DNA of 35,077 bases from Bordetella parapertussis (GCA_945895265.1 CAMDEF010000044.1:1-35077); one strand, 5' to 3'. Positions 1 through 9,457 are shown, counted from the stretch's first letter. Notes: generated by a model not told the origin, from the sequence alone. Made by a program: numbers and translations.

Positions 1-1349
1 TCAAAGGTACGTAACAACACTGCTGAAAACAACACCAAAATTGCCCAGCCAAGAATCTGTAACCACGTCGGCAACAGCGGCGTCACCATCCACCACGCGG
101 TCGCAAACAACAACACGCCAAAAAACTGTTTGACACCTTCCATCCAAGTGCCCATGCGTGGCATTAGTTTTCCGGCTGACGCACCCATTACCAACAAGGG
201 CACTCCCATTCCCCAAGCCATCGCAAACAACGCTGAGCCGCCCAACAACACATCACCTGTTTGCGAAATATAAAGCAAGGCTCCTGCGAGCGGTGCGGCC
301 ACACAAGGGCCCACGATTAACGCAGACAGCGCACCCATTAAGGCTGCGGCCCCAACGCGACCGCCCAAAATAGAATTGTTTTTAACGCTCAGCTTAGTTT
401 GAATACTTGACGGCATTTGAAACGTAAAGACGTCAAACATTGATAGTGCCAAGGTTGCCAGTAACAACGCAAACAACGCCAGCACCCAAGGCGTTTGCAA
501 CCACGCCGCCAACCCCGCTCCGCTTAACCCCGCCGCGACACCAAGCGCTGTATAGACAACAGACATGCCGCCCACATAGGCAACAGCCAGCAGCGTACCG
601 CGCGCGCGCGACACATGATGTTGCTCACCCACGAGCAGCACAGACAAGATCGGTACCATTGGTAGGACGCAAGGCGTTAAGGCCAACAGAAGCCCTAAGA
701 CGAAAAACAGCAACACAATTTCAAATAACCGCGTCGAGCTCAAGAGCTCGGCTAAGGTCAAATCATTGTCAGCGAACACGAGTTCGCGCCACTGCCCGTC
801 AAGCAGGCGATCAAACAGGCTTGGGGTGGCTGGAGCAATGAGTTTGAAGCCTGGAGAGTTTGCCAGAGTGCTCACGCTCACAAAAAAATCCATGGGGGGA
901 TAACAGAGCCCCGCACTCGCACAGCCTTGCCCGATGAGTTTTATTTTTAGTGCTTGCTCTGGTGTACTTGTCGATGCTTGAGGGGCGGCTGTCAGCGGCA
1001 GAAGGATCTCAATATCTTTAAAGTACAGCTCCATCTCCTTGTTAAATGTTGGATCGTATTTAACCTGTCCCTTCGGAAAAACTGGAGCACCGAGGGTGAG
1101 TGCCGGCGTTTCAGCGACAAATTCAAACCGCTCGCGGTACATGTAATAACCGGGGGCGATTTTGAACTTAAGACTCAAAGTATTTTTTTCTGGGCCAACC
1201 ACTTCTGCCCGCAAGACAAAGGCCTTTTCCGGGTCTAAAAAGCCATCCCCTGCAGCCTGCGCAGGCGAAGCGGCGAACAACGCCAACGCCGTGACAAGCA
1301 GTGCAACGAAGGCAGATGCCTTTGCAAACCGCGCTAGCAATTGCTTCAC
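1..1349 (-). CDS. dsbD: Thiol:disulfide interchange protein DsbD, 5' part (C-terminus beyond the window)
   Basis: DsbD passes electrons from cytoplasmic thioredoxin across the inner membrane to periplasmic DsbC/DsbG and cytochrome c maturation proteins. My translation from the GTG at 1349-1347 stays open for 449 codons to the window edge. It shows a signal peptide (residues 1-32, ending SPAQA), a periplasmic alpha domain with the cysteine pair C143/C149 in a CASAGLCYPP motif, then a membrane domain with ALTPCVLPM (C227) and GPCVAAPL (C349), the two membrane cysteines of the family. The C-terminal thioredoxin-like domain must lie outside. The start overlaps the cutA stop (GTGA), implying translational coupling; in E. 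coli dsbD also follows cutA. The GTG start is chosen because it gives a proper signal peptide. The family call is very secure, the exact start fairly so. Confidence 0.95.
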   Translation of the reverse strand, partial: MKQLLARFAKASAFVALLVTALALFAASPAQAAGDGFLDPEKAFVLRAEVVGPEKNTLSLKFKIAPGYYMYRERFEFVAETPALTLGAPVFPKGQVKYDPTFNKEMELYFKDIEILLPLTAAPQASTSTPEQALKIKLIGQGCASAGLCYPPMDFFVSVSTLANSPGFKLIAPATPSLFDRLLDGQWRELVFADNDLTLAELLSSTRLFEIVLLFFVLGLLLALTPCVLPMVPILSVLLVGEQHHVSRARGTLLAVAYVGGMSVVYTALGVAAGLSGAGLAAWLQTPWVLALFALLLATLALSMFDVFTFQMPSSIQTKLSVKNNSILGGRVGAAALMGALSALIVGPCVAAPLAGALLYISQTGDVLLGGSALFAMAWGMGVPLLVMGASAGKLMPRMGTWMEGVKQFFGVLLFATAWWMVTPLLPTWLQILGWAILVLFSAVLLRTF

Positions 1350-1681
1350 CCTAGCGCCTTTGTTGTTTGTTGCTGTACCCAAGTCAGGTAGGGTGCGTGC
1401 CCGCCACTCGTAGGCAACACCAGTGCCTCTGGTAGCTCATAGGGATGCAGCGCGATGAGTCGCTCAATTAACAACGCTTGCTGCGCATAGGTTGTTTTGA
1501 TCGCGACTGGGATCTCTTCGGACTCGTGCATCGTTGACTCCCACTCATAAAGCGACAATACGGGAGATCCAATATTAATGCACGCGGCCAGACCTTCAGC
1601 CAGTAATTGTCGGGCAATCGTCTTTGCACAATCAAGATCAGGGGTATTCGTCAATACAAGTACGACTTCATCTGGTTGCAT
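1346..1681 (-). CDS. cutA: Divalent-cation tolerance protein CutA
   Basis: This is a small trimeric protein of the CutA1 family, linked to copper tolerance in E. coli although its biochemical role is unsettled. From the ATG at 1681 it has 111 residues, the usual family length, beginning MQPDEVVLVLTNTPD. Family landmarks are GLAACINI, the YEWE segment after it, and an ending of the type GGHAPYLTWVQQQT. I chose this ATG because GAGGG lies seven bases upstream. An upstream in-frame TTG at 1714 falls inside the rplQ terminator and is rejected. The gene starts about 30 bases after that terminator, with no clear promoter of its own, and its stop overlaps the dsbD start. It is probably transcribed by read-through from rplQ or from a weak unrecognised promoter. 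Confidence 0.93.
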   Translation of the reverse strand: MQPDEVVLVLTNTPDLDCAKTIARQLLAEGLAACINIGSPVLSLYEWESTMHESEEIPVAIKTTYAQQALLIERLIALHPYELPEALVLPTSGGHAPYLTWVQQQTTKALG

Positions 1682-1712
1682 TTGAGCACCCTCTTTTGTC
1701 AGCCCGAAAGAC

Positions 1713-1737
1713 AAAAAGCCTCGGTGAGGAGGCTTTT
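1713..1737 (-). terminator. Rho-independent terminator of the alpha operon (after rplQ)
   Basis: On the minus strand AAAAGCCTC and GAGGCTTTT form a 9-bp stem around a six-base loop (plus-strand arms 1714-1722 and 1729-1737). It ends in a T run about 20 bases after the rplQ stop. cutA begins some 30 bases further on, so partial read-through is possible. Confidence 0.9.
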
Positions 1738-1758
1738 CTATTCAATTCAAGCGAGCAT

Positions 1759-2154
1759 TTATTCGGCCGAGTCTTCAACCACTTCGTCAGCAACGAGTGG
1801 GCGGTCGACGAGCTCCATGAACGCCATGGGTGCGTTGTCGCCTTGACGGAAACCCATTTTCAACACACGGGTGTAACCGCCATTACGCGCGGCATAACGG
1901 GGACCGATTTCTGCAAACAACTTCAGAACGATTTCACGGTCGCGAAGACGAGCAAACGCAAGACGCTTGTTTGCAAGCGTTGGGGTTTTACCCATATTGA
2001 TCAGTGGTTCAACGATACGACGCAACTCTTTTGCCTTGGGCAAAGTTGTTTTGATCGCTTCGTGAGTTAGTAGGGCAACTGCCATATTGCGAAACATCGC
2101 AAGGCGGTGGCTGCTAGTGCGGTTTAGTTTGCGTAGACCGTGGCCGTGGCGCAT
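1759..2154 (-). CDS. rplQ: 50S ribosomal protein L17
   Basis: L17 is a large-subunit protein near the peptide exit side of 23S rRNA. The 131-residue product starts [17 protein letters not shown], the invariant L17 N-terminus, and contains [14 protein letters not shown] and [11 protein letters not shown]. After about residue 105 it carries the C-terminal extension common in betaproteobacteria, ending in acidic EVVEDSAE. It is the last gene of the alpha operon and is followed by a clear terminator. An unusually long spacer of 234 bases separates it from rpoA, so its level may be set apart from RNA polymerase alpha. Confidence 0.98.
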   Translation of the reverse strand: MRHGHGLRKLNRTSSHRLAMFRNMAVALLTHEAIKTTLPKAKELRRIVEPLINMGKTPTLANKRLAFARLRDREIVLKLFAEIGPRYAARNGGYTRVLKMGFRQGDNAPMAFMELVDRPLVADEVVEDSAE

Positions 2155-2388
2155 GGTGATATCCTTATTGAATCTATTAAGAGTATTTCTACTCGAGTGG
2201 TTTCAGCTCTTCTATCAATCAATATTGTTTAGAACAAACAACTTTAATTGCGGGCCGGTTTTAAAAAATGATGTTGCTTATGGCTTGTTGGCTTAACCTA
2301 AAGAGAAATCAACAAGACCATTCACTACAAAAAACTCAAATTACCGTAACGAGGCAGTGACGGCAACCAAGCCGTCACTCGCGACCAA
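2155..2388 (-). promoter_or_regulatory. rpoA-rplQ spacer with a strong hairpin and a second inverted repeat
   Basis: The spacer holds a hairpin just after the rpoA stop: a 9-bp perfect stem AGTGACGGC/GCCGTCACT with a six-base loop (plus coordinates 2356-2379). No T run follows it, so it is not a classical terminator. Nearer rplQ there is TTGTTT/AAACAA around five bases (2225-2241) in an AT-rich stretch. I see no convincing -35/-10 pair. mRNA 3'-end stabilisation or processing between rpoA and rplQ is an inference. Confidence 0.5.
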
Positions 2389-3372
2389 TTAAGGACGCTC
2401 AAGACCCATTGGTGGCCAGTTGTCTAGTTTCATACCAAGCGTCAAGCCGCGAGCGGCCAACACTTCTTTAATTTCGTTCAGTGACTTGCGACCCAGGTTA
2501 GGTGTCTTCAACAACTCGTTTTCTGAGCGCTGAATCAAATCGCCGATGTAATAAATGTTTTCAGCTTTGAGGCAGTTAGCCGAACGCACGGTCAACTCGA
2601 GGTCGTCGACTGGACGCAACAGCACTGGGTCAATTTGTGGCGCACCGCGGTTTGGCGCTTCGTACGAATCGCCAGCACCTTCAAGCGCAGCAAAGACCGA
2701 AATTTGATCCATCAAAATGCGAGCCGATTGGCGCACAGCTTCTTCTGGGCTGATGACGCCGTTTGTTTCAACATCAAGCACGAGTTTGTCGAGATCGGTA
2801 CGCTGTTCAACGCGAGCATTTTCAACAGAGTAGCTGACACGGCGCACTGGGCTAAATGATGCATCCAGCACGATACGACCAATCGTATGGGCGCGATCGT
2901 CGATCAGTGCGCGCACATTGCCTGGCACATAACCACGGCCCTTCTCAACCTTGACATGCATTTCGAGCTTACCGTTTTCGGTGAGCGTAGCGATCACGTG
3001 ATTTGGGTTCACGATTTCAACATCATGTGGCAATTCAATGTCCGACGCGAGTACTGGGCCTGCGCCTTGCTTGCGCAAAACTAAGGTGAGCTCATCGCGG
3101 CTGTGTAATTTAAACACCACGCCTTTCAAGTTCAACAAAATATCAACAACGTCTTCACGCACACCAGGGATCGTTGAGTATTCATGAACCACGCCTGTGA
3201 TTTGTACTTCGGTTGGCGCGTAGCCAGTCATCGAAGACAACAAAATACGACGCAACGCATTACCTAGGGTGTGGCCATAGCCGCGCTCAAAGGGCTCCAT
3301 GATGATTTTTGCATGGTGCGTGCCGACGGGTTCAACTTCAATCGAACGGGGCTTCAGAAAACTTTGTGACAT
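2389..3372 (-). CDS. rpoA: DNA-directed RNA polymerase subunit alpha
   Basis: The alpha subunit dimerises to start RNA polymerase assembly and contacts UP elements and activators through its C-terminal domain. The 327-residue product has the assembly domain (about 1-230) with [12 protein letters not shown] near residues 37-48. A linker follows, then a C-terminal domain (about 245-320) with [20 protein letters not shown]263, N266, C267 and K269 correspond to the E. coli DNA-binding residues R265, N268, C269 and K271. The length is close to E. coli (329). It sits in the alpha operon order rpsM-rpsK-rpsD-rpoA-rplQ and is bracketed by two strong non-terminator hairpins (3442-3468 upstream, 2356-2379 downstream). 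Confidence 0.99.
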   Translation of the reverse strand: MSQSFLKPRSIEVEPVGTHHAKIIMEPFERGYGHTLGNALRRILLSSMTGYAPTEVQITGVVHEYSTIPGVREDVVDILLNLKGVVFKLHSRDELTLVLRKQGAGPVLASDIELPHDVEIVNPNHVIATLTENGKLEMHVKVEKGRGYVPGNVRALIDDRAHTIGRIVLDASFSPVRRVSYSVENARVEQRTDLDKLVLDVETNGVISPEEAVRQSARILMDQISVFAALEGAGDSYEAPNRGAPQIDPVLLRPVDDLELTVRSANCLKAENIYYIGDLIQRSENELLKTPNLGRKSLNEIKEVLAARGLTLGMKLDNWPPMGLERP

Positions 3373-3441
3373 TTCTATGATTCCTTTTCAATACCCTCGG
3401 CTCATTACACCGATAAGGCTGATGGATAGACACTGCTAGAC

Positions 3442-3468
3442 GGGCTTGCGGCAGTTAAGCGCAAGCCC
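3442..3468 (-). promoter_or_regulatory. Strong hairpin in the rpsD-rpoA spacer
   Basis: GGGCTTGCG/CGCAAGCCC is a perfect 9-bp stem with a nine-base loop, lying 10 bases after the rpsD stop and about 70 bases before rpoA. There is no following T run. It resembles a processing or mRNA-stability element more than a terminator. The function is inferred only from position and stem strength. Confidence 0.55.
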
Positions 3469-3477
3469 TGGCTATGC

Positions 3478-4101
3478 TTAGCGTGAATACAGCTCGACAA
3501 CCATTGATTCGTTGATATCACGTGCGACATCAGCGCGATCAGGAGCCTGTTTAAAGGTTCCCACTAGCTTAACGGTGTCAACTTCAACCCATTGTGGGAT
3601 GCCGTTGCCGGTCGCCAATACCAGTGACTCAGCAATACGTGCCTGACCTTTGGCTTTTTCGCGAATTCCAACGATGTCACCAGCTTTGATGATCATTGAC
3701 GGAATATCTGCTGTATGGCCATTCAACTGAATCGCACGATGTGCAACCAATTGACGGGCCTCAGCACGCGTTGAGCCAAAGCCCATGCGATACACCACGT
3801 TATCCAGACGCGACTCAAGCAACTGGATCAATTGCTCGCCAGTGTTGCCCTTGCGACGCTCAGCTTCTGCAAAGTATTTGCGAAACTGTTTTTCAAGCAC
3901 GCCATACATGCGCTTGAGTTTTTGCTTTTCGCGCAGCTGCAAACCGTAATCAGACGTACGCGCGCCCGAAGTACGGCCATGCTGGCCAGGCTTAGAGTCA
4001 AGCTTGCACTTAGACTCGAGCGAGCGACGTGCGCTCTTTAAGAACAGATCAATACCCTCGCGGCGCGAGAGTTTGCATTTAGGACCAGTGTAACGGGCCA
4101 T
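3478..4101 (-). CDS. rpsD: 30S ribosomal protein S4
   Basis: S4 is a primary 16S rRNA binder that nucleates assembly of the small-subunit body; in E. coli it also represses its own operon. The 207-residue product begins [16 protein letters not shown] and contains KPGQHGRT and an S4 RNA-binding domain at about residues 97-160 ([22 protein letters not shown] region). It has C9 and C32 but not the four-cysteine zinc motif, so it is the zinc-free form. It lies 11 bases after rpsK. The E. coli S4 target is a pseudoknot before rpsM. Here the rpmJ-rpsM gap is only 17 bases, so that control element is not evident. Confidence 0.99.
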   Translation of the reverse strand: MARYTGPKCKLSRREGIDLFLKSARRSLESKCKLDSKPGQHGRTSGARTSDYGLQLREKQKLKRMYGVLEKQFRKYFAEAERRKGNTGEQLIQLLESRLDNVVYRMGFGSTRAEARQLVAHRAIQLNGHTADIPSMIIKAGDIVGIREKAKGQARIAESLVLATGNGIPQWVEVDTVKLVGTFKQAPDRADVARDINESMVVELYSR

Positions 4102-4112
4102 GTGGCTTCCCC

Positions 4113-4514
4113 TTAGATGCGACGACGCTTGGGTGGACGGCAGCCGTTGTGCGGTACGGGCGTGATATCGGCGATGCTCGAAATCTTGATGCCCAACGCA
4201 TTCAACGCACGCACTGAAGATTCGCGACCTGGGCCTGGGCCCTTGATACGAACTTCAAGCGTCTTGATGCCGTATTCAATGGCCACTTTGCCTGCCGTTT
4301 CTGCTGCAACCTGCGCTGCAAACGGCGTCGACTTACGTGAACCCTTAAAGCCAGCACCACCTGACGTCGCCCACGACAGAGCATTGCCCTGACGATCGGT
4401 GATGGTGATGATAGTGTTGTTAAAGGATGCATGAACGTGCGCAATGCCGTCCGACACATTCTTTTTAACCTTTTTGCGAACGCGTGCTGCGCCGCCGGCA
4501 GAAGCTTTAGCCAT
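4113..4514 (-). CDS. rpsK: 30S ribosomal protein S11
   Basis: S11 lies on the small-subunit platform and helps shape the 16S region near the mRNA exit. The 133-residue protein has a basic start ([19 protein letters not shown]) and then family segments [30 protein letters not shown] and the C-terminal [14 protein letters not shown]. Length and ends match the family exactly. It lies 13 bases after rpsM and 11 bases before rpsD, so it is cotranscribed and probably translationally coupled. Confidence 0.99.
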   Translation of the reverse strand: MAKASAGGAARVRKKVKKNVSDGIAHVHASFNNTIITITDRQGNALSWATSGGAGFKGSRKSTPFAAQVAAETAGKVAIEYGIKTLEVRIKGPGPGRESSVRALNALGIKISSIADITPVPHNGCRPPKRRRI

Positions 4515-4527
4515 CTTCTAATCCTTA

Positions 4528-4893
4528 TTATTTCTTCAAACTTGCAGCAGCGCGACGCGGGCCCTTGCGGGTGCGAGCGTTGGTGCGAGTACGTTGACCG
4601 CGCACGGGCAAGCCGCGCTTGTGGCGCATGCCACGATAAGTACCCAGATCGATCAATCGCTTGATCGAGAGCTGCACTTCGCGACGCAGATCGCCCTCAA
4701 CCGAGAACACACCTACGTGTTCACGGATGCGCTCGAGTTCTGCGTCGTTGAGATCCTTGACCTTTTTCGACAAGGGGACGCCAGCCGCTTCGCAAATTTT
4801 GCGAGCACGCGTGCGACCGATGCCAAAAATGGCGGTCAAACCAATTTCTGCGTGCTGATGCGGCGGAATGTTGATGCCAGCAATACGAGCCAT
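4528..4893 (-). CDS. rpsM: 30S ribosomal protein S13
   Basis: S13 sits in the small-subunit head, forms bridges to the 50S subunit and contacts P-site tRNA with its basic tail. The 121-residue product starts [20 protein letters not shown] and has the helix-turn-helix region [15 protein letters not shown]. Near its end come [18 protein letters not shown] and a Lys/Arg-rich tail. It follows rpmJ by 17 bases, too short for an E. coli-type S4 leader, so the alpha genes probably depend on the upstream spc promoter. Confidence 0.99.
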   Translation of the reverse strand: MARIAGINIPPHQHAEIGLTAIFGIGRTRARKICEAAGVPLSKKVKDLNDAELERIREHVGVFSVEGDLRREVQLSIKRLIDLGTYRGMRHKRGLPVRGQRTRTNARTRKGPRRAAASLKK

Positions 4894-4910
4894 GACTGTT
4901 CCTTGATGTA

Positions 4911-5024
4911 TTAACCTTGACGCTGCTTGTGACGCGGCTCAATGCAGATTACCCGCACTACGCCGTGACGTTTAATAATTTTGCAGTTGCGGCAGATCCG
5001 CTTAACCGATGCCATTACTTTCAT
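4911..5024 (-). CDS. rpmJ: 50S ribosomal protein L36 (zinc-binding form)
   Basis: At 37 codons this is one of the smallest ribosomal genes, found by direct translation of the gap between infA and rpsM. The product starts [15 protein letters not shown] and ends [10 protein letters not shown]11, C14, C27 and H32 form the L36 zinc ribbon, so this is the zinc-containing version. L36 stabilises 23S rRNA near the L7/L12 stalk base. The order secY-infA-rpmJ-rpsM is usual for betaproteobacteria. GGAAG lies a few bases upstream of the ATG. Confidence 0.97.
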   Translation of the reverse strand: MKVMASVKRICRNCKIIKRHGVVRVICIEPRHKQRQG

Positions 5025-5058
5025 GGTTGCTTCCTGTTAATTTACGTAACCTAGCCGC

Positions 5059-5277
5059 TTATTTAGAGCGGAAAACGATTCTAGCGCGCGTTAAATCATA
5101 GGGGGTGAGTTCCACTGTGACCTTATCGCCCGGCAAAATCCGGATGTAGTGCATTCGCATCTTGCCTGAAATATGACCCAGTACGACATGGCCATTTTCT
5201 AACTTGACACGAAACGTTGCATTGGGGAGATTCTCTAGAATCTCACCTTGCATTTGAATGACGTCGTCCTTTGACAT
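5059..5277 (-). CDS. infA: Translation initiation factor IF-1
   Basis: IF-1 is an OB-fold protein that occupies the ribosomal A site during initiation and aids IF-2 and IF-3. The 72-residue product begins [18 protein letters not shown] and contains [20 protein letters not shown] and [10 protein letters not shown], covering the whole S1-like fold. It lies nine bases after secY and 34 bases before rpmJ. Many betaproteobacteria also carry a second infA elsewhere; this is the ribosomal-operon copy. Confidence 0.98.
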   Translation of the reverse strand: MSKDDVIQMQGEILENLPNATFRVKLENGHVVLGHISGKMRMHYIRILPGDKVTVELTPYDLTRARIVFRSK

Positions 5278-5286
5278 TACTCTCGC

Positions 5287-6612
5287 TTATCTCATTGGTA
5301 GATTCGCGCCCTTGAAGTTAGACTTCTTGAGCAGTGAATCGTACTGGTGTGACATCATGTAGGCTTGTACCTGTGCCATGAAATCCATCGTAACTACAAC
5401 AATAATCAGCAAAGAGGTGCCACCAAAGTAAAACGGCACATTCCAACGCATGACTAAGAACTCTGGCAACAAACACACGATGGTGATGTACAGTGCGCCC
5501 GCCAAGGTCAAACGCATTAAAATCTTGTCAATAAAACGTGCTGTTTGTTCACCTGGCCGGATGCCCGGCACAAACGCACCACTTTTCTTTAAGTTATCTG
5601 CTGTTTCACGGCTGTTAAACACCAAGGCTGTATAAAAGAAACAGAAGAAAATAATTGCTGTGGCGTAAAGCGTAATGTATAGAGGCTGGCGTGGCGCTAA
5701 CGCTGCAGCCAAATCACCTAACCAGCGCATGCCCTCTGTATTTGAGAACCAACTGGTGATCGTCGCTGGAAACAAAATAATCGACGACGCAAAAATTGGA
5801 GGAATCACACCGGCCATGTTGAGCTTCAAAGGCAAGTGCGATGTTTGACCACCGTACACCTTATTGCCAACTTGACGCTTAGCGTAGTTCACCGTGATCT
5901 TGCGCTGGCCACGTTCAACCAACACAACAAAACCTGTCACCAACACTACCAAGGCCACGATGAATAACGCAGATAAGGCCGACATCGCATTGGTGCGTAC
6001 TAAGTCTAACAATCCGGCCAAGGCGCTAGGCAAGCCAGCAACAATACCGGCAAAAATCAAAATCGAGATCCCGTTACCCAAACCGCGCTCGGTAATCTGC
6101 TCACCCAGCCACATCACGAACATCGTGCCGGTCACTAAGGTGACGATTGTTGTCACTCGAAACAGCATGCCGGGATCGATCACTAGACCTGGCTGCGCCT
6201 CAAGCGCCACTGAGATACCAACAGCTTGTATTAAGGCTAGGCCAACGGTACCGTACCGTGTGTACTGCGTAATCTTGCGACGGCCAGCTTCACCATCTTT
6301 TTTAATGGCTTCTAGGGTTGGCACGACCACTGACATCAACTGCATGATGATCGATGCAGAAATGTAGGGCATGATCCCCAGGGCGAAGATAGAAAAGCGC
6401 TCGAGCGCACCGCCCGAAAACATATTGAACAAACCGAGAATTCCGCCTTCATTCTGGCGAAAGAGATCTGCCAACGCGTCTGGGTTGATACCGGGCACCG
6501 GGATGTGCGTGCCTAATCGATATACCACCAAGGCGAGAACCAAGAACACGAGACGGCGTTTTAGATCGCCGTAACGTGGTCCTGCTTTACCCTGAGGTTG
6601 TGCTGTTGCCAT
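5287..6612 (-). CDS. secY: Preprotein translocase channel subunit SecY
   Basis: SecY is the pore of the SecYEG translocon in the inner membrane, working with SecA or docked ribosomes. The 441-residue protein is close to E. coli (443) and has about ten hydrophobic segments. Landmarks are the cytoplasmic start ending [22 protein letters not shown] in TM1, plug-region sequence [18 protein letters not shown], the [14 protein letters not shown] loop [15 protein letters not shown], and [16 protein letters not shown] in a cytoplasmic loop. It lies 12 bases after rplO and 9 before infA, its usual place at the end of the spc operon. Its partner SecE is also in this window, far upstream. Confidence 0.99.
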   Translation of the reverse strand: MATAQPQGKAGPRYGDLKRRLVFLVLALVVYRLGTHIPVPGINPDALADLFRQNEGGILGLFNMFSGGALERFSIFALGIMPYISASIIMQLMSVVVPTLEAIKKDGEAGRRKITQYTRYGTVGLALIQAVGISVALEAQPGLVIDPGMLFRVTTIVTLVTGTMFVMWLGEQITERGLGNGISILIFAGIVAGLPSALAGLLDLVRTNAMSALSALFIVALVVLVTGFVVLVERGQRKITVNYAKRQVGNKVYGGQTSHLPLKLNMAGVIPPIFASSIILFPATITSWFSNTEGMRWLGDLAAALAPRQPLYITLYATAIIFFCFFYTALVFNSRETADNLKKSGAFVPGIRPGEQTARFIDKILMRLTLAGALYITIVCLLPEFLVMRWNVPFYFGGTSLLIIVVVTMDFMAQVQAYMMSHQYDSLLKKSNFKGANLPMR

Positions 6613-6624
6613 TCTTTATCCGTC

Positions 6625-7065
6625 TTAAGCGACTGTGCCACCGGCGGCTTCGATCGAAGCACGCGCGCCTGCTGTTGCACCAATACCTTTTAAGGTAATT
6701 TTGCGTGTCAACTCACCTGACTTAAACACTTTTGCGTAGCGTACTTGGGTACCTACCACGCCAGCTTGCTTCAAAACCTGAACATCGATTTCGTCAACAG
6801 GCAAGGCTTGCAAGTCTGACAAGCGGACTTGGGCATACAGATGGTCATCAAGTGTGACGAAGCCGCGCTTTGGCAAGCGGCGTTGCAAAGGCATTTGACC
6901 GCCCTCAAAGCCAACTTTATGAAAACCACCAGCACGCGAGCTTTGGCCTTTGTGACCACGACCAGCTGTTTTACCTAAACCCGAACCGATGCCACGACCG
7001 ACACGACGCTTGTAGTGTGTCGAGCCTTCTGCTGGTTTGAGCGTATTCAATTGTGTAATAGACAT
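6625..7065 (-). CDS. rplO: 50S ribosomal protein L15
   Basis: L15 is an early-to-middle assembly protein of the large subunit. The product has [21 protein letters not shown] near its start, followed by the Gly/Lys-rich arm [15 protein letters not shown] and [24 protein letters not shown]. Two ATG codons are adjacent (7068 and 7065). AAGGG is only three bases before the first and six before the second, so I prefer the second (146 residues); the choice changes a single residue. It lies between rpmD and secY as in most bacteria. Confidence 0.98.
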   Translation of the reverse strand: MSITQLNTLKPAEGSTHYKRRVGRGIGSGLGKTAGRGHKGQSSRAGGFHKVGFEGGQMPLQRRLPKRGFVTLDDHLYAQVRLSDLQALPVDEIDVQVLKQAGVVGTQVRYAKVFKSGELTRKITLKGIGATAGARASIEAAGGTVA

Positions 7066-7076
7066 CATGATCCCTT

Positions 7077-7262
7077 TCAGACTTCTGTCGCTGTCACGAG
7101 ATAATCAACTTTATTGATCATTCCGCGCACTTCAGGCGTGTCTTTGAGTACTTTGGTGCTGTTGATCCGACGCAAACCCAGGCCACGCACTGTTTCGCGG
7201 TGGTCTTTTTTGCAACCAATGGTAGAACGCACCAAGGTGACTTTGACTTGTTTTTCAGCCAT
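7077..7262 (-). CDS. rpmD: 50S ribosomal protein L30
   Basis: L30 is a small bacterial large-subunit protein with an alpha/beta fold. The 61-residue product starts [22 protein letters not shown] and contains [11 protein letters not shown] and the ending [10 protein letters not shown]. Length and order (rpsE-rpmD-rplO) match the family. Only three bases separate it from rpsE, so translation is probably coupled. Confidence 0.98.
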   Translation of the reverse strand: MAEKQVKVTLVRSTIGCKKDHRETVRGLGLRRINSTKVLKDTPEVRGMINKVDYLVTATEV

Positions 7263-7265
7263 GAC

Positions 7266-7784
7266 TTACCCCAAAATCTCTTCGACGGTTTTGCCGCGTT
7301 TAGCAGCAACTTCCGACGGGGTGAGAGACGCGCGCAAACCATTCAGTGTGGCACGAACCATGTTGTAGGGATTGCTTGAGCCGAGGCTTTTGGCCACAAC
7401 GTTACGCACACCCATCACATCAAAAATCGCACGCATTGGGCCACCGGCGATCACGCCAGTACCTTCTGCTGCGGGTGAAATCAGTACGGTTGAGGCGCCA
7501 TGCTTGCCCACAACGGTATGAAACAGAGTGCCGTTTTTCAAAGAGACCTTGAACAGTTCGCGACGCGCCTGTTCCATGGCTTTTTGAACTGCGACCGGCA
7601 CTTCACGCGCCTTGCCTTTGCCCATTCCGACGCGGCCATCGCCATCGCCTACAACGGTCAAGGCAGCAAAGCTCATGGTACGACCACCCTTGACCACTTT
7701 ACTGACGCGGTTGACCGCAATCATTTTCTCGCGAAGACCGTCATCCCGCTCTTCAGGACCGTTCTTACGTTGCTCTTTAGCCAT
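7266..7784 (-). CDS. rpsE: 30S ribosomal protein S5
   Basis: S5 lies at the back of the small subunit near the mRNA entry tunnel; mutations affect fidelity and spectinomycin response. The 172-residue product has the double-stranded-RNA-binding N-domain ([23 protein letters not shown] segment at about 22-40, then [18 protein letters not shown]) and a C-terminal domain with [19 protein letters not shown] and [15 protein letters not shown]. The loop where spectinomycin-resistance changes occur (KVVKGGR) looks wild type. It is followed almost at once by rpmD. Confidence 0.99.
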   Translation of the reverse strand: MAKEQRKNGPEERDDGLREKMIAVNRVSKVVKGGRTMSFAALTVVGDGDGRVGMGKGKAREVPVAVQKAMEQARRELFKVSLKNGTLFHTVVGKHGASTVLISPAAEGTGVIAGGPMRAIFDVMGVRNVVAKSLGSSNPYNMVRATLNGLRASLTPSEVAAKRGKTVEEILG

Positions 7785-7800
7785 TTTGACTGTTCCTCGC

Positions 7801-8166
7801 TTAAAACTTCAGACCGGCTTCACGCGCGGCATCGGCCAAGGCTTTTACACGGCCGTGGTAACGGAAACCCGAACGATCGAAAGCCACCAGTTCAATACCG
7901 GCTGCTTTGGCTTTTTCGGCCACACGCTTGCCAATCAAAGTGGCTGCAGCGGTGTTGCCGCCCAAGCCAGTTTGACCCGCGAGCTGTTGACGCACTTCAG
8001 CTTCAACAGTTGAGGCCGAAACCAAAATACGATCACCGTCAGGCGAAATAATGTTTGCGTAAATGTGCTGATTCGAGCGAAAAACCTGGAGGCGATTAAC
8101 TCGCAACTCGGCGATTTTCTTGCGCGTCGGCACGGCACGACGCAAACGGGAAATTTTTTTGTCCAT
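7801..8166 (-). CDS. rplR: 50S ribosomal protein L18
   Basis: L18 binds 5S rRNA and, with L5, docks it on the central protuberance. The 121-residue product starts [18 protein letters not shown] and has the L18 core [20 protein letters not shown] and the C-terminal [26 protein letters not shown] in separate segments of the usual fold. Its position between rplF and rpsE is standard. The gap to rplF is 21 bases. Confidence 0.98.
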   Translation of the reverse strand: MDKKISRLRRAVPTRKKIAELRVNRLQVFRSNQHIYANIISPDGDRILVSASTVEAEVRQQLAGQTGLGGNTAAATLIGKRVAEKAKAAGIELVAFDRSGFRYHGRVKALADAAREAGLKF

Positions 8167-8187
8167 GATGTTTCCTTGTTTGCGCGA

Positions 8188-8721
8188 TTATTTCTTCTTG
8201 GTTTCTTTGATGATGACATGCTCGTCAACATAACGAACGCCTTTGCCCTTGTAGGGCTCTGGCGGACGGTATGCACGAAGTTCTGCAGCCACCTGACCAA
8301 CGACCTGCTTATTCGAGCCCTTTAAGACAATCTCTGTCTGTGTGGGGCATTCGGCTTTTACGCCAGCAGGCATCGCATGAATCACGTCATGCGAGAAACC
8401 AAGTTGTAATTTAACCGCGTCACCTTGGACTGCGGCACGATAGCCCACACCCACCAAGGTCAACTTGCGCTCAAAACCTTTGCTCACGCCAATAACCATA
8501 TTGGCCACCAACGCACGAAGGGTACCTGACATTGCTTTGGCTTCACGTGAATCATTTGCAACGATAAACGACAGTTTGCCGCCATCTTCGTTAATGACCA
8601 CATTGCCGGTTAGCGTCTGCGTCAATGTGCCCAGAGGACCTTTTACCGTGATCAGATCTGGCTTGATCGACGCTTCAACGCCCTTAGGGATTTCGACTGG
8701 ATATTTTGCAATACGTGACAT
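8188..8721 (-). CDS. rplF: 50S ribosomal protein L6
   Basis: L6 binds 23S rRNA near the sarcin-ricin loop and the factor-binding site. The 177-residue protein starts [19 protein letters not shown] and shows two tandem similar domains (about 1-82 and 83-177), with [20 protein letters not shown] in the second and the C-terminal [19 protein letters not shown]. Length and ends match the E. coli protein. It is part of the spc operon, 12 bases after rpsH. Confidence 0.99.
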   Translation of the reverse strand: MSRIAKYPVEIPKGVEASIKPDLITVKGPLGTLTQTLTGNVVINEDGGKLSFIVANDSREAKAMSGTLRALVANMVIGVSKGFERKLTLVGVGYRAAVQGDAVKLQLGFSHDVIHAMPAGVKAECPTQTEIVLKGSNKQVVGQVAAELRAYRPPEPYKGKGVRYVDEHVIIKETKKK

Positions 8722-8733
8722 GGGGTTTTCTCC

Positions 8734-9129
8734 TTAAGCCACGTAGCACAAGACTTCGCCACCCACGCCATTGGCGCGAGCTTTGCGGTCAGTCATGACA
8801 CCACGGGAAGTCGAGACAATTGCCACGCCTAAGCCGTTCATCACTTGTGGAATGCTGCCGTGACCTTTATAGATACGCAAGCCAGGGCGCGAGACGCGTT
8901 CAATGCGCTCGATCACTGGACGACCAGCGTAGTATTTCAGGGCGATTTCAAGTTCAGGCTTTTGGGCCGTACCTTTAATCTGAAAACCGTCAACATAACC
9001 TTCATCTTGAAGCACGGCAGCAATTGCTGCCTTTAGCTTAGAGGAGGGCATGGTCACCGTTGGTTTATCTACCTGCTGCGCATTACGAATGCGAGTCAGC
9101 ATATCGGCGATTGGGTCGCTCATGCTCAT
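8734..9129 (-). CDS. rpsH: 30S ribosomal protein S8
   Basis: S8 is a primary 16S rRNA binder in the central domain, and in E. coli it represses the spc operon by binding its mRNA near the start of rplE. The 131-residue product begins [18 protein letters not shown] and ends with the S8 signature [20 protein letters not shown] region. Two in-frame ATGs lie two codons apart. GGAG lies eight bases before the first, so that one is used. I did not identify the S8 mRNA target by eye. Confidence 0.98.
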   Translation of the reverse strand: MSMSDPIADMLTRIRNAQQVDKPTVTMPSSKLKAAIAAVLQDEGYVDGFQIKGTAQKPELEIALKYYAGRPVIERIERVSRPGLRIYKGHGSIPQVMNGLGVAIVSTSRGVMTDRKARANGVGGEVLCYVA

Positions 9130-9140
9130 GTTTTATTCTC

Positions 9141-9446
9141 CTACCAGCTAGCTTTGGTCATGCCGGGGATTTCACCCTTCATGGCCAATTCGCGTAGTTT
9201 CATACGGCCAAGGCCGAATTTGCGGAACACACCGCGTGAACGGCCAGTAATCGCGCAGCGGTTACGCTGACGAGTGGGGCTTGCATTGCGGGGCAACTGC
9301 TGCAATTTCAGCCGCGCCTCGTAACGATCTTCGTCGGATTTGGATGAATCATCGATGACGGATTTGAGGGCCGCACGCTTAGCAGCAAATTTCTCTGCTA
9401 TTTTTACGCGCTTGACATCGCGATTAATCATTGAAAGTTTAGCCAC
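9141..9446 (-). CDS. rpsN: 30S ribosomal protein S14 (zinc-free form, GTG start)
   Basis: S14 lies in the small-subunit head near the A and P sites. The 101-residue product reads [19 protein letters not shown] at its start and has [21 protein letters not shown] and [24 protein letters not shown], the full long form without the CxxC zinc motif. The start codon is GTG at 9446. It is preferred over the ATG five codons later because MAKLS aligns with the family N-terminus and gives the canonical length of 101. It is the usual neighbour of rplE and rpsH. Confidence 0.97.
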   Translation of the reverse strand: MAKLSMINRDVKRVKIAEKFAAKRAALKSVIDDSSKSDEDRYEARLKLQQLPRNASPTRQRNRCAITGRSRGVFRKFGLGRMKLRELAMKGEIPGMTKASW

Positions 9447-9457
9447 GTCTGCGCCCC

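Noticed and set aside
1..216. Short minus-strand frame at the window start
   Set aside because: It is out of frame with dsbD, whose membrane-domain sequence is continuous through these bases.
1682..1714. Longer cutA starting at TTG 1714
   Set aside because: This start lies inside the rplQ terminator stem, and the extra residues are unlike CutA; the ATG at 1681 has GAGGG at the right distance.
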